Below are positions 44,866 to 52,549 of a DNA stretch of 64,000 bases, one piece after another. The DNA lies in NCBI RefSeq assembly GCF_014651135.1, contig NZ_BMWH01000006.1, positions 62,001 to 126,000 of the forward strand, written 5' to 3'. Below the pieces are notes generated by a model. That model worked only from the letters and a program-made list of their open reading frames with translations, was not told the DNA's origin and made no database searches. This stretch comes from Streptomyces echinoruber (GTDB taxonomy: Bacteria > Actinomycetota > Actinomycetes > Streptomycetales > Streptomycetaceae). Position numbers and translations under genes: made by a program. Position 1 is the first letter of the stretch. Every line of letters begins with the position of its first letter.

Positions 44866-45345
44866 AGGGCCGAGGCCGGGTTCCGGCGGATGGCGTTGAC
44901 CAGCAGGTTGGCCGGCACGCGGGACATCTCGCGGCCGTCGGCCTCGACCGGCACCGGCTCCACGGCGAACCTGGCGCTGGTGGCGGCCAACTCGCGGCTG
45001 AGTTAGGCCAGTTCGGCGGTGGGTGCGGTGGCGGGCCGGGTGAAGCGGCCGTCCTCGGCGAGGGCGCGGGTGGCCTCGGCCGGGGCCCGGCCGCCCCGCA
45101 CCACCGCGCGCCCCAGGAGGAGCGCCACGGCGAGCGAGACGGCGCCACGGCGAGCGAGACGACCGCCGCCATGGAGTACACCGGAGCACACATCGTGACG
45201 ACCCACAGGACGACCCACAGGTCGTGGTCGGACAGCAGCATCGCCCAGGACACCAGCGGCGTCCCGGCGAGCATCGCGGCCAGTGACACCTGCTCGGGCC
45301 TGTCATGGACCGCGCTGCGGAAGGTGCCGGCCGCCGCCGCGCACT
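44866..45345 (-). pseudogene. Relic of a sensor histidine kinase gene
   Basis: On the minus strand, one frame gives HDRPEQVSLAAMLAGTPLVS, DLWVVLWVVTMCAPVYSMAA and VVSLAVA (two membrane segments). A 20-bp tandem duplication (core GCCACGGCGAGCGAGACG, about 45123-45162) shifts the frame to ALLLGRAVVRGGRAPAEATR, ALAEDGRFTRPATAPTAELA. A TAA then interrupts before LSRELAATSARFAVEPVPVE and REMSRVPANLLVNAIRRNPA, which is the N-box region of a kinase ATPase domain. The gene stops there. A frameshift, a nonsense codon and loss of the 3' end make it clearly non-functional. Confidence 0.7.
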
Positions 45346-45370
45346 GGTGACCCGGCGACGCCGCAGGAGT

Positions 45371-45400
45371 GAGGGGGCCGGCCCAAGGGTCGGCCCCCTC
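45371..45400 (-). terminator. Terminator of the M6 protease operon
   Basis: GAGGGGGCCGGCC (45371-45383) pairs with 45388-45400 with one mismatch around a 4-base loop, 15 bases beyond the stop of the minus-strand small gene. Confidence 0.8.
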
Positions 45401-45415
45401 GTTCGCCCATCCGGC

Positions 45416-45724
45416 TCACCTCGGCGGTTCGACGGTGAAGGTGCCCGGAGCGGGCCTCTTCTCGGCCATCGCCTCACCAGAGGCGGCCAGTCTGGCCCTC
45501 GCACGGATGGTGGACCCGGGCACCGCCTCCGCCAGGAGCCCGCTGGGCACGGCGAGCAGCAGGCGCTGCCCGACGTTCCTCGACAGCAGGTCGGCGTAGC
45601 CGGCCACCGGCTCGGCGTCGAGTACGTCCACTTCCGCCTGGTCCCAGCCCGCGAGCCGCGGATGGGGTTCTGCCCTGACCAGCCGCGTGGTCAGATCAGT
45701 GCGGTTGTCGACTGCCTGCACCAT
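45416..45724 (-). CDS. Small hypothetical protein downstream of M6 protease
   Basis: This 102-residue soluble protein (MVQAVDNRTDLTTRLVRAEP, HPRLAGWDQAEVDVLDAEPV, LLSRNVGQRLLLAVPSGLLA) is not recognised. It starts nine bases after the protease stop and precedes a terminator, so it is very probably cotranscribed with the protease. There are no cysteines, membrane segments or signal peptide. It could be an immunity or chaperone-like partner, but nothing in the sequence proves that. Confidence 0.65.
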   Translation of the reverse strand: MVQAVDNRTDLTTRLVRAEPHPRLAGWDQAEVDVLDAEPVAGYADLLSRNVGQRLLLAVPSGLLAEAVPGSTIRARARLAASGEAMAEKRPAPGTFTVEPPR

Positions 45725-45733
45725 GGCCGGCGG

Positions 45734-47380
45734 TCATCGGCGGGACGGGCCTTCGTACCGGGGCATGCCGTGCGCGTCGCCTGCCTTGGCCAGAGGCAGC
45801 GAGCCGCCCGCCGCACCTCTGAGCTCGGACCGCAGGCTCTGTTCAAGGAACGCCTCGGCGCCGGCCCAGGGCGCCACGGCCTGCTCCAGAGTGGCGAGCC
45901 GGTCCTGGAGATCGTGGATCATCTTGACCAGCCCGGGTACGTCCTCCGCCTCGCGCCTGGCCACGGCAGCGGCAGCGGCAGGCGCGCGCACGGCACCGGC
46001 CGCCGAGACCGACACCGTGGCGGTCATCGTGGCGCCGGGCGCCGAGATGTCCGTGAGGGAGACACCGGTCGCAGCCCCGGCGTACGACTGGGAGCTGGGT
46101 TTGCTCGAGGGGCTGAACGAGCTGTTGCCGGTGCTCCCGGGGTAGACGTCGCCGTCGTCACCACGGTTCACCGCCCCTTCCAGGTCGCGCTGGTTGTCCG
46201 CCTGGACCAGGCCCACCATGTAGTGGTTCTCGTTCGTGTTGTCCGACTGGCCCTCGTCGATGTGCCAGATCAGCAGGCCCGGGCCGGGCAAGGAGCTGTC
46301 GTACCCGGTCTGCTGGCGGTTCTCCACCAGGAAGTACTCGTTCCCCGGCAGGCCGTCCGTCCACAGCCGATGCACCTCGAAGCTGCTCTTGACGTCGGGG
46401 ATGGACAGCATCCCGTCGCTCGTGACGTTGATGGGCTTGGCCCAGCCCTGCTGGATCTTGCACCACGCCGACGGATGCGTCGGGATGTCACCGTCGCCGC
46501 CCCATGAACCGCCGCCCATCAGGCACCAGTCGCCGACCCCTTCCGACGATCCGTCGACGTCGTACAGGTCGGGGAAGCCGAACAGCAGGTGCCCCAGCTC
46601 GTGGGCACAGACACCGATCTTGGCGTCCTCGGGAACCGTGAGGTAACCGTAGATCCGGGCGCCGTCGGCGTTGTACGCGTTCGGCAGGACCCACTTGTGC
46701 GACCAGATGTCTTCCGGGTTGCCGGTGGCTTCGCCCCCCGGGCCGGAGTGCAGAACGATGAAGGCGTCGACAAAGCCGTTGCCGTCGTTGTCGTACGGCG
46801 CGTAGTTGATGAGCGGGTCGGCGCTGACGGCGGCGTCCCGGGCCATGATCTGCGCGCGCGGCTTCCCCGTCGGGCGGCCGATGCCGAAGTTGCCGTTGGC
46901 GTACCAGGAGAGCTTCTGCGGCAGCCGGACCGGGCCGATGACCTCGCCGACGATGTCCACCAGACCGTGCGTCACTTCGCGGTAGTAATCCCGGACGCTG
47001 CCGTGCGGGAGCTCGCCGAGGGAGAAGAACAGCTTCTCGAAGTGTTCCTTGTCCGCGGTCATCGGCTTGTCCGGGAAGTCCGCCAGGACGACGGCGACCC
47101 GGACCGTGCCGGTCAGCGGGGCGCGGGCGGCGGCCGCAGTACGGATGGCCTCGTGCGGGGTGCCCGGCGGGTACTCGGAGGCCGGGATGATGGTGCCGTC
47201 GTCGAGACCGGGCAAGCGGGGGGTGCCACCAGGCTGGAAGGCCTGCGTCAGGTCCGATGCGGTGCGGAGCCGCTCCAGTTCCTGCAGCATTCTGCCGCGC
47301 AGCTCCGGACTGGGGGCGACGGCGCAGAATTCCGACCACACGGCGACTGCGGAGCCCTGCACCGTAGAAGAGTCAACCAT
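45734..47380 (-). CDS. M6-family (immune inhibitor A-like) metalloprotease without signal peptide
   Basis: This 548-residue protein carries the zinc protease motif AHELGHLLFGFPDLYD (HExxHxxGxxD, about residues 260-270), preceded by a calcium-type loop (YDNDGNGFVDAF) and followed by CLMGGGSWGG and GLLIWHIDEGQSDN, all typical of M6 peptidases. A beta-rich stretch and an Ala-rich helical region that may form a coiled coil (VPGLVKMIHDLQDRLATLEQ) end the protein. The start (ATG 47380, AAGGA upstream) gives no signal peptide, unusual for this secreted family. A longer frame adds only Thr/Arg-rich sequence. It is divergent from the repeat protein at 47784. Confidence 0.88.
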   Translation of the reverse strand: MVDSSTVQGSAVAVWSEFCAVAPSPELRGRMLQELERLRTASDLTQAFQPGGTPRLPGLDDGTIIPASEYPPGTPHEAIRTAAAARAPLTGTVRVAVVLADFPDKPMTADKEHFEKLFFSLGELPHGSVRDYYREVTHGLVDIVGEVIGPVRLPQKLSWYANGNFGIGRPTGKPRAQIMARDAAVSADPLINYAPYDNDGNGFVDAFIVLHSGPGGEATGNPEDIWSHKWVLPNAYNADGARIYGYLTVPEDAKIGVCAHELGHLLFGFPDLYDVDGSSEGVGDWCLMGGGSWGGDGDIPTHPSAWCKIQQGWAKPINVTSDGMLSIPDVKSSFEVHRLWTDGLPGNEYFLVENRQQTGYDSSLPGPGLLIWHIDEGQSDNTNENHYMVGLVQADNQRDLEGAVNRGDDGDVYPGSTGNSSFSPSSKPSSQSYAGAATGVSLTDISAPGATMTATVSVSAAGAVRAPAAAAAVARREAEDVPGLVKMIHDLQDRLATLEQAVAPWAGAEAFLEQSLRSELRGAAGGSLPLAKAGDAHGMPRYEGPSRR

Positions 47381-47783
47381 GTCAAATCCTTCCCGCAAGC
47401 TTCCCGCAAGGGGTGTTTGGTTGCTTTCTACGCCAGTGACCCACACATGTATGACGCCTGCAACACGATCACCTGTGCCGGTTTCCCGTCGTGTGGGATT
47501 GGTGTACACCCCCGGCGGCCTCGAACGTCCGAGTGATGACAGACTTTTCCCGCAATGGGACTCCTGAGCTTGATCGACTGTCTTCGCCGATCGTCGGCCC
47601 TCAAGGGTTACGTTGTCTCGTTCAACATTTTGCCTTCTGGTGTCTCCGTCAAACGCAACGAAGTTGCAGTAGGCAAGAGGGTTGATTCATGATTCCACTA
47701 AATCCCGGGGTTTACTTGATCTATCGGAAGCGTTTTGATGGAGAGTGATAGAGAGTGAGAGTCGAAGGAGGGAGGAGGCTCAG
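47381..47783. other. AT-richer divergent promoter region of the accessory island
   Basis: This 403-base gap is clearly less GC-rich than the flanks. An 11-bp tandem duplication (CTTCCCGCAAG, about 47389-47410) sits over the ribosome-binding region of the protease gene. TTTACT and TTTGAT spaced by 17 bases (about 47711-47739) are a weak promoter candidate for the plus-strand gene. No coding sequence was recognised. Confidence 0.5.
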
Positions 47784-48506
47784 ATGTCAGTCGAGAGTTC
47801 AACGGAGACCACCAGAGCGGCGAAGACGCTCGAAGACCACGAAGCCGCCAAGAATGCTCGCGCTGCGGCTCAGATGCCAGGGCTGAGCTCAACGGAGACG
47901 ACCAGAGTGGCGAAGATGCTCGAAGACTACGAAGCCGCCACGCATACCCGTGCTGCGGTGGGCCTCAGCGTCGAAAGCCCGGAGTCCTTCGCGGACGGCC
48001 GCCCAAGTCTCGCGAACCGTTTCGCAGATGCCGTGCAGACGCCTGCGACCTACCCGGTGGAGACAGCCGCCGCCCAGCAGCTTGGTCCTTGGGACACAGG
48101 CTACTTCGGTTTCCCTTCCGGTGTCGCGGTGGGCGGATACTCGAATCTCGTGCTGTACTCCAACGGAGCCTACAACTGCAGTGGGCATTTCCATGTGTCC
48201 GGAGCCATCAGCTACGACACATCTTTCGTGTGGGCCGTGCGGGATTCGAATGTCCCGGCCGTCGTGTACACCTTCGCCCACACCGGCCGAGTTCACGGTA
48301 CATTCGAACCCGGATCCCGGGACGACGACTGGGGCAAGTCGGAAATCCTGCCGGCTCTGGCCGAGGGGTGGCCCGCCTTGTGGACCCATTGGAACTACCA
48401 CTGGGAAGCTCGAGTCAATGCAGACTTTTCTGTATTCCTCGATGACATAGTCAAGCTCGTGGCGGCCGGAACGGCCATCGCCAAAGTGGTGTCCGTGTTC
48501 ATCTGA
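47784..48506 (+). CDS. Unrecognised protein with two N-terminal 30-residue repeats
   Basis: This 240-residue protein has an excellent ribosome-binding site (GGAGGGAGGAGG) before ATG 47784. Two tandem helical repeats of 30 residues (SSTETTRAAKTLEDHEAAKN and SSTETTRVAKMLEDYEAATH, with following residues) precede a linker and a beta-rich domain with aromatic motifs (GPWDTGYFGFPSGVAVGGYS, LVLYSNGAYNCSGHFHVSGA and GTFEPGSRDDDWG, WNYHWEARVNADFSVFLDD). It ends in a hydrophobic helix (LVAAGTAIAKVVSVFI). There is no signal peptide. Base composition is lower in GC than its neighbours, suggesting acquisition. Its function is unknown; it is divergent from the M6 protease and may belong to the same system. 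Confidence 0.7.
   Translation: MSVESSTETTRAAKTLEDHEAAKNARAAAQMPGLSSTETTRVAKMLEDYEAATHTRAAVGLSVESPESFADGRPSLANRFADAVQTPATYPVETAAAQQLGPWDTGYFGFPSGVAVGGYSNLVLYSNGAYNCSGHFHVSGAISYDTSFVWAVRDSNVPAVVYTFAHTGRVHGTFEPGSRDDDWGKSEILPALAEGWPALWTHWNYHWEARVNADFSVFLDDIVKLVAAGTAIAKVVSVFI
47796..47975 (+). repeat. 90-bp coding direct repeat, two copies
   Basis: The copies begin at 47796 and 47886, exactly 90 bases apart, and share runs such as CAACGGAGAC and CTACGAAGCCGCCA-like sequence. They encode the two 30-residue helical repeats. Confidence 0.85.
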
Positions 48507-48863
48507 ATCCACAAGGGGCGTAATCGGCCGGGTTGCGGGCTGCGATCCGGCCGATTACGAGGAACTCCAGGAAAGACAGTCGACTCGCGGCCTCGTTGCC
48601 AGGTCTCCAGCCTTTGTCGTTCAGACGGGCGAGTACGTCGTTTACCTGCTCGTTGAAGACGGCCACTGAGGGGGCGAGGAATAGGCGCCGGCCTCGGCCT
48701 GAAAGGCGGTCACGTGACTTTGGGGCAGCACCAGGGGTGCGTATGTGCGATCGGTGTTGTCCACGGCGGCCTCGGCGACGTGCTCGCCGGTGATGTCGGC
48801 GACGTCGGCCAGGCCGTTGCGGAGCACGATCCGGGCCACCGACCAGTGCATCGCCTGCATCGC
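48504..48863 (-). pseudogene. Possible gene relic of unknown type
   Basis: On the minus strand one frame gives MHWSVARIVLRNGLADVADI, TGEHVAEAAVD and PQSHVTAFQAEAGAYSS. A second frame then gives APSVAVFNEQVNDVLARLND, KGWRPGNEAASRLSFLEFLV and IGRIAARNPADY to a stop at 48504. Both have protein-like composition and a frame shift would join them near 48665. The first part is loosely reminiscent of actinomycete integrase-type proteins, but this is not firm. It overlaps the terminator of the adjacent gene. Confidence 0.35.
48519..48559 (+). terminator. Terminator after the repeat-protein gene
   Basis: A perfect 13-bp stem (CGTAATCGGCCGG at 48519-48531 with 48547-48559) with a 15-base loop begins 13 bases after the stop codon. 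Confidence 0.8.
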
Positions 48864-48946
48864 CGCCGGGCGTGGGCCTACGGCACGGCCGCCCTGGCCG
48901 TCGCGACGGGCGCCTGCCTGCGCCGGGCCCGGTTCGCCGCCCGCGG

Positions 48947-49759
48947 TCACCTCGTCGTCGGCAGGGGCAGCGCGTCCGTGTACGCGTTCACCGGGCGCGG
49001 CGCCTTCACCACGCTGTGCGCGTCGACCGCGACCGGCGCGGAGGACGTGCCCAGCCGCCCGCCGGGATGCCAGGTGCCGGTGACGGTCACCCAGGTGTCG
49101 GCGGGCGGGGCCGCGGCACCGTACACGCGCACCCGGACGGACCGGGCGTCGGCCGCGCAGCAGGAGATGACGATGCGGGTCAGGTACCAGCCGGCCCCGC
49201 CGCCCCGCCGGACGGGCGTGACGAAGCCGGTCATCCGCACGGTGCGGCCCCTGATGGCCTGCCCGCGGTCCTGCTGCACGCGGCGGGTGAAGTCGGTGAG
49301 GGTGAGGGGCAGCGGCGAGGTCGAAGGCAGCGGATCGAAGTGCTCCTGCCGCGAGACGGTCTCGGGCGCGGCGCGGGAGGCGGTGTAGGAGCCGAGGGCC
49401 GGCGGGGCGTACAGCAGCAGGCTCAGCACGGGCAGCAACAGCAGCCACGCCACCCGGGGCACCCCCGCATGATCATGTCCGTGCCCGTGGTCATGTCCGT
49501 GCTCGTGCCCGTGGTCATGTCCGTGCTCGTGCCCGTGCTCGTCCCCGTGGTCCTGGCCGTCGCGCCCCTCCGGCGTCCGCCGGCGAAACGACGACCACGC
49601 CTCCGCCGCGCCCAGCAGGAGCAGCAGCGCGCCGGAGGCGACGAGCAGCGGCCGCATCCCCTCCTTGACGTACCGCAGGCACAGGTCCGTCCACAGGGAG
49701 GCGTGCAGCAGCCCGAGGCCGGCCAGGAGGAGCAGGATCGCCTGCGCCGGTCGTCTCAC
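48947..49759 (-). CDS. TIGR03943/DUF1980-type protein with His-rich linker
   Basis: This 270-residue protein has two N-terminal membrane helices (AILLLLAGLGLLHASLW and PLLVASGALLLLLGAAEAW), then a histidine-rich segment (HGDEHGHEHGHDHGHEH and on), another helix, and a soluble C-terminal domain (GRTVRMTGFVTPV, WYLTRIVISCCAADARSVRV) with adjacent cysteines. It pairs with the upstream permease; its GTG overlaps the permease stop (GTGA). This pair is widespread and thought to serve metal, probably zinc, handling. The His-rich loop fits metal binding. Confidence 0.85.
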   Translation of the reverse strand: MRRPAQAILLLLAGLGLLHASLWTDLCLRYVKEGMRPLLVASGALLLLLGAAEAWSSFRRRTPEGRDGQDHGDEHGHEHGHDHGHEHGHDHGHGHDHAGVPRVAWLLLLPVLSLLLYAPPALGSYTASRAAPETVSRQEHFDPLPSTSPLPLTLTDFTRRVQQDRGQAIRGRTVRMTGFVTPVRRGGGAGWYLTRIVISCCAADARSVRVRVYGAAAPPADTWVTVTGTWHPGGRLGTSSAPVAVDAHSVVKAPRPVNAYTDALPLPTTR

Positions 49760-50793
49760 AGCAGCACCCCTCCGATCAGCACGCTGCACACCACCGCCAC
49801 GACCGCCGTCGCCGCGCTGAACCGTACCGCGAAGGCCCGGCCGAAGGTGCCCGCCTGCAGCGCGATCAGCTTCACGTCGACCATGGGTCCCACGACCAGG
49901 AACGCCAGCCGCGCCACGGGCGAGAAACCGGACAGCGAGGCCGCGACGAACGCGTCGGCCTCCGAGCACACCGCGAGCACGACGGCCAGCGCGGCGAGGA
50001 AGAGCACCGACAGCCACGGCGAGCCGGAGAACGTCTCCAGCACGCTCTGCGGCACGGCCACGTTGAAGGTGGCCGCCGCCATGGCGCCCACCACCAGGAA
50101 GCCCCCGGCGTGCAGGAAGTCGTGCTGGAAGCCGTCCCGGAACTCCCGCAGGCGGCTGTGCCCGGGCCGGTGCCCGGTGTGCCGTACGGCCGGCCGCAGC
50201 CACTGCGGGCGCCCGAGCCACAGCCACAGCCAGCCCATGACGGCCGCGGTGGCGAGCGAGGCCAGCAGCCGGGCGGCCACCATCGCCGGGCTGCCGGGGA
50301 AGGCGACGGCCGTGGCGGTGAGCACGACCGGGTTGACGGCGGGCGCCGACAGCAGGAACGCGAACGCGGCGGCCGGGGTGACGCCCCGGGCGATCAGGCT
50401 GTTCGCGACCGGCACCGACGCGCACTCGCATCCCGGCAGCACCACCCCGGCGACCCCCGCGACCGGCACCGCGAGCACCGCCCGCCTCGGCAGCAGCCGC
50501 TGGAACACCCGGGTCGGCACGAACGCGTTGATCGCTCCGGACAGGGCCGTGCCCAGCAGCAGGAACGGCATCGCCTGCACGGTGACGGCCAGGCACACCG
50601 TCCGCCACGCCCGCACGGCCGGTTCCTCCAGCCATCCCCGGCCCACGAACAGCGCCAGGTCGAGCAGGACCACCGCCGCCAGCGCCACCAGCAGCCACGA
50701 CCGCGCCCGCTCCCGCCCCGGCGCGTCATCGGCGGGCGCGGCGGCCACCGCTTCCGCCCCCGCCTCCTCGACCCGCTCGTGTGTCTCCTGCAT
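49756..50793 (-). CDS. Permease of DUF318/ArsP-like family
   Basis: This 345-residue membrane protein has about eight hydrophobic helices. The conserved GVVLPGCECASVPVANSLIA segment with two cysteines and the later VCSEADAFVAASLSGF are the hallmarks of the PF03773 permease family. Partnered with the DUF1980 protein, it is more likely a metal or metallochaperone-linked transporter than a true arsenical permease. No Zur-like operator was recognised upstream. Confidence 0.87.
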   Translation of the reverse strand: MQETHERVEEAGAEAVAAAPADDAPGRERARSWLLVALAAVVLLDLALFVGRGWLEEPAVRAWRTVCLAVTVQAMPFLLLGTALSGAINAFVPTRVFQRLLPRRAVLAVPVAGVAGVVLPGCECASVPVANSLIARGVTPAAAFAFLLSAPAVNPVVLTATAVAFPGSPAMVAARLLASLATAAVMGWLWLWLGRPQWLRPAVRHTGHRPGHSRLREFRDGFQHDFLHAGGFLVVGAMAAATFNVAVPQSVLETFSGSPWLSVLFLAALAVVLAVCSEADAFVAASLSGFSPVARLAFLVVGPMVDVKLIALQAGTFGRAFAVRFSAATAVVAVVCSVLIGGVLL

Positions 50794-51095
50794 ACCCGCT
50801 CCGCGCCCCCCGCGTCCCAGCCGTCGGTTGTCGCACCGACCCTAGCGGGCACCGGCGAAAGCCCGGCACCGGCCCCGGCGGCCATCGCGGCGATCACCAG
50901 CCCGGCACCGGCCCCGGCGGCCATCGCGGCGATCACCACGGACGTCCCCGTGGCACCCGCCCCGGGCCCGTCACAGCCGCCCCGCAACGGCCGCCCCGCA
51001 ACGGCCACCCCGCCGTGGCCGGGTCGCCGCGGCCGGGTCACCGTGGCCGGGTCGCCGCGGCCGGGTCACCGTCCGGGTCGCCGTGGCCGGGGCGC
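50794..51095. other. Gap with 39-bp perfect tandem duplication
   Basis: This 302-base region separates two minus-strand genes. 50861-50899 and 50900-50938 are identical 39-base copies (core CCGGCCCCGGCGGCCATCGC). From 50990 to 51090 a degenerate array of GCCGCGGCCGGGTCACC-like units follows. No gene is supported. Confidence 0.7.
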
Positions 51096-52355
51096 CTACC
51101 GGCGGCTCGGTGTCCTTCGGCGGGGACCGGTGCCGCTCACCGCCCGCCCGTGCCCGCGCCGGAGGGCGAGGTGGCGGACCAGCGCCGCGCCGGTCAGCAC
51201 GGCCGTCAGCGCGCACACCCCCGGCCAGCCGGAGCCGGCGTACGCGCGCGTGCCCAGCCACGAGCCCGCGCTGCCGCCGAGATACGCGCACGTCATGTAC
51301 GCGGTGGTCAGCCGGCTGCGGACCTCGGCGCGCAGGGCGTAGAACCGCACCTGGTTGGCGACCATGCCCGACTGCATCCCGACGTCCAGCAGCAGCGTGC
51401 CCGCGACCAGGGCCGCCAGGCCGGCCGCGCCGCCCCGGGCGCCGCAGGCCAGCGCCGCCGACGAGGCCAGGACGATCAGGAAGCACACGAGGTTGACCGG
51501 ATCCGGGCCGCGCCGGTCCACCAGCCGTCCCGCGACGGGGGTGCACAGCATCGTCACCGCGTTCACGAGGGCGAGCAGGCCGGCCGCGCGGGCACTCAGG
51601 CCGTACACCGGGCCGGTCAGCAGCAGCGCGACGGTGGTCCACACCGCGGAGAAGCCGGCGAAGACCAGGGCCTGGTAGAGGCAGGAGCGGCGCAGTTCCG
51701 GCTCGGTGCGCAGCAGCCGCAACGGCTCGGCGAGCAGCACCGGCCAGGGCGCGGACGAGGGCGGCGCGGTCGCCGGCAGGGCGCGGGCCAGGCAGCCGGC
51801 GACCGTCAGGGAGAGGACCGCCGCCAGGACGTACGGCGCCCGCCAGCCGAGCGCGTCGCCGAGGGCCCCGCCGGCGGTGCGCGACAGCAGCATGCCCGCC
51901 AGGGACCCGCTGAGCAGCAGGCCGCCGGCGGCGCCGCGGCGTTCGGCGGGCACCAGCGAGGCGGCCAGCGGGCCGGCCAGAGGAGCCGCCACGGTCGTCA
52001 CCCCGACCAGGGCGCTCGCCCCGGCCAGCGGTACCAGGCCCGGCGCGGCACTCGCCGCCAGCAGTCCCGCCCCGGTCGCCGTGAGCAGCGTCACCATCAG
52101 CCGGCGGTACGGGATCCGGTCGCCGAGCGGGACCAGCAGGAAGATCCCGGCCGCGTAGCCGAACTGCGTCGCGGTGACGACCGTCGCGGCCGCACCGGGG
52201 GAGACGCCGAGGCCCGATGCCACCAGCGGGCCGACCGCCTGCGGGAAGTAGACGTTGCCGACGGCGACGCCGCAGGCGAGCGCCAGCAGCAGGACCACGC
52301 GGGAGGAACCCGCGGACGGGAACGCGACGTGATGCGAGGGAAGAGGGCGGGTCAT
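51096..52355 (-). CDS. MFS transporter (drug/proton antiporter type)
   Basis: This 419-residue protein has 12 hydrophobic helices. The first cytoplasmic loop motif is present as VPLGDRIPYRRLM, and the second half carries the related loop VAGRLVDRRGPDP. It resembles predicted exporters of the arabinose-efflux/DHA group. It has no Shine-Dalgarno sequence; the ATG at 52355 lies six bases after a -10-like box, suggesting a leaderless mRNA. It is divergent from an ArsR-type regulator that probably represses it. Confidence 0.87.
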   Translation of the reverse strand: MTRPLPSHHVAFPSAGSSRVVLLLALACGVAVGNVYFPQAVGPLVASGLGVSPGAAATVVTATQFGYAAGIFLLVPLGDRIPYRRLMVTLLTATGAGLLAASAAPGLVPLAGASALVGVTTVAAPLAGPLAASLVPAERRGAAGGLLLSGSLAGMLLSRTAGGALGDALGWRAPYVLAAVLSLTVAGCLARALPATAPPSSAPWPVLLAEPLRLLRTEPELRRSCLYQALVFAGFSAVWTTVALLLTGPVYGLSARAAGLLALVNAVTMLCTPVAGRLVDRRGPDPVNLVCFLIVLASSAALACGARGGAAGLAALVAGTLLLDVGMQSGMVANQVRFYALRAEVRSRLTTAYMTCAYLGGSAGSWLGTRAYAGSGWPGVCALTAVLTGAALVRHLALRRGHGRAVSGTGPRRRTPSRR

Positions 52356-52361
52356 GCGCCG

Positions 52362-52431
52362 AGAGTGGCCGCGCGCACCGGCGCGGCCAAAGGATTTAGC
52401 CCCGTGCTACAAGGATTCAGGCCCGTGCCGC
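52362..52431. promoter_or_regulatory. MFS promoter with adjoining 21-bp direct repeats
   Basis: On the minus strand TTGGCC (52385-52390) and CACTCT (52362-52367) are spaced by 17 bases, ending six bases before the MFS ATG. Directly abutting the -35 box are two 21-bp direct repeats (52390-52410 and 52411-52431; 17 of 21 identical, starting AAGGATT and containing CCCGTGC). They are candidate sites for the divergent ArsR-family regulator. Confidence 0.5.
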
Positions 52432-52502
52432 ACCGAGGTCCGGCATCCCTGCTGCACTGAGGTCCGGCATCCCTGCTGCGCGGAGGTCCGGCACCCGTGC
52501 CG
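52431..52502. repeat. 24-bp tandem repeat, three copies
   Basis: Units with core GAGGTCCGGCATCCCTGCTG start at 52431, 52455 and 52479, between the MFS and ArsR genes. Confidence 0.8.
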
Positions 52503-52549
52503 CATCGAGGCGGCGGGCGCGGGAAGCGGGGGAGAGGGGGAGGAATCGG

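Noticed and set aside
49756..50793. Arsenic resistance operon (ArsP-like permease with the ArsR protein at 52550)
   Set aside because: The permease pairs with a DUF1980 protein, the ArsR gene faces an MFS gene instead, and no arsenate reductase is present.
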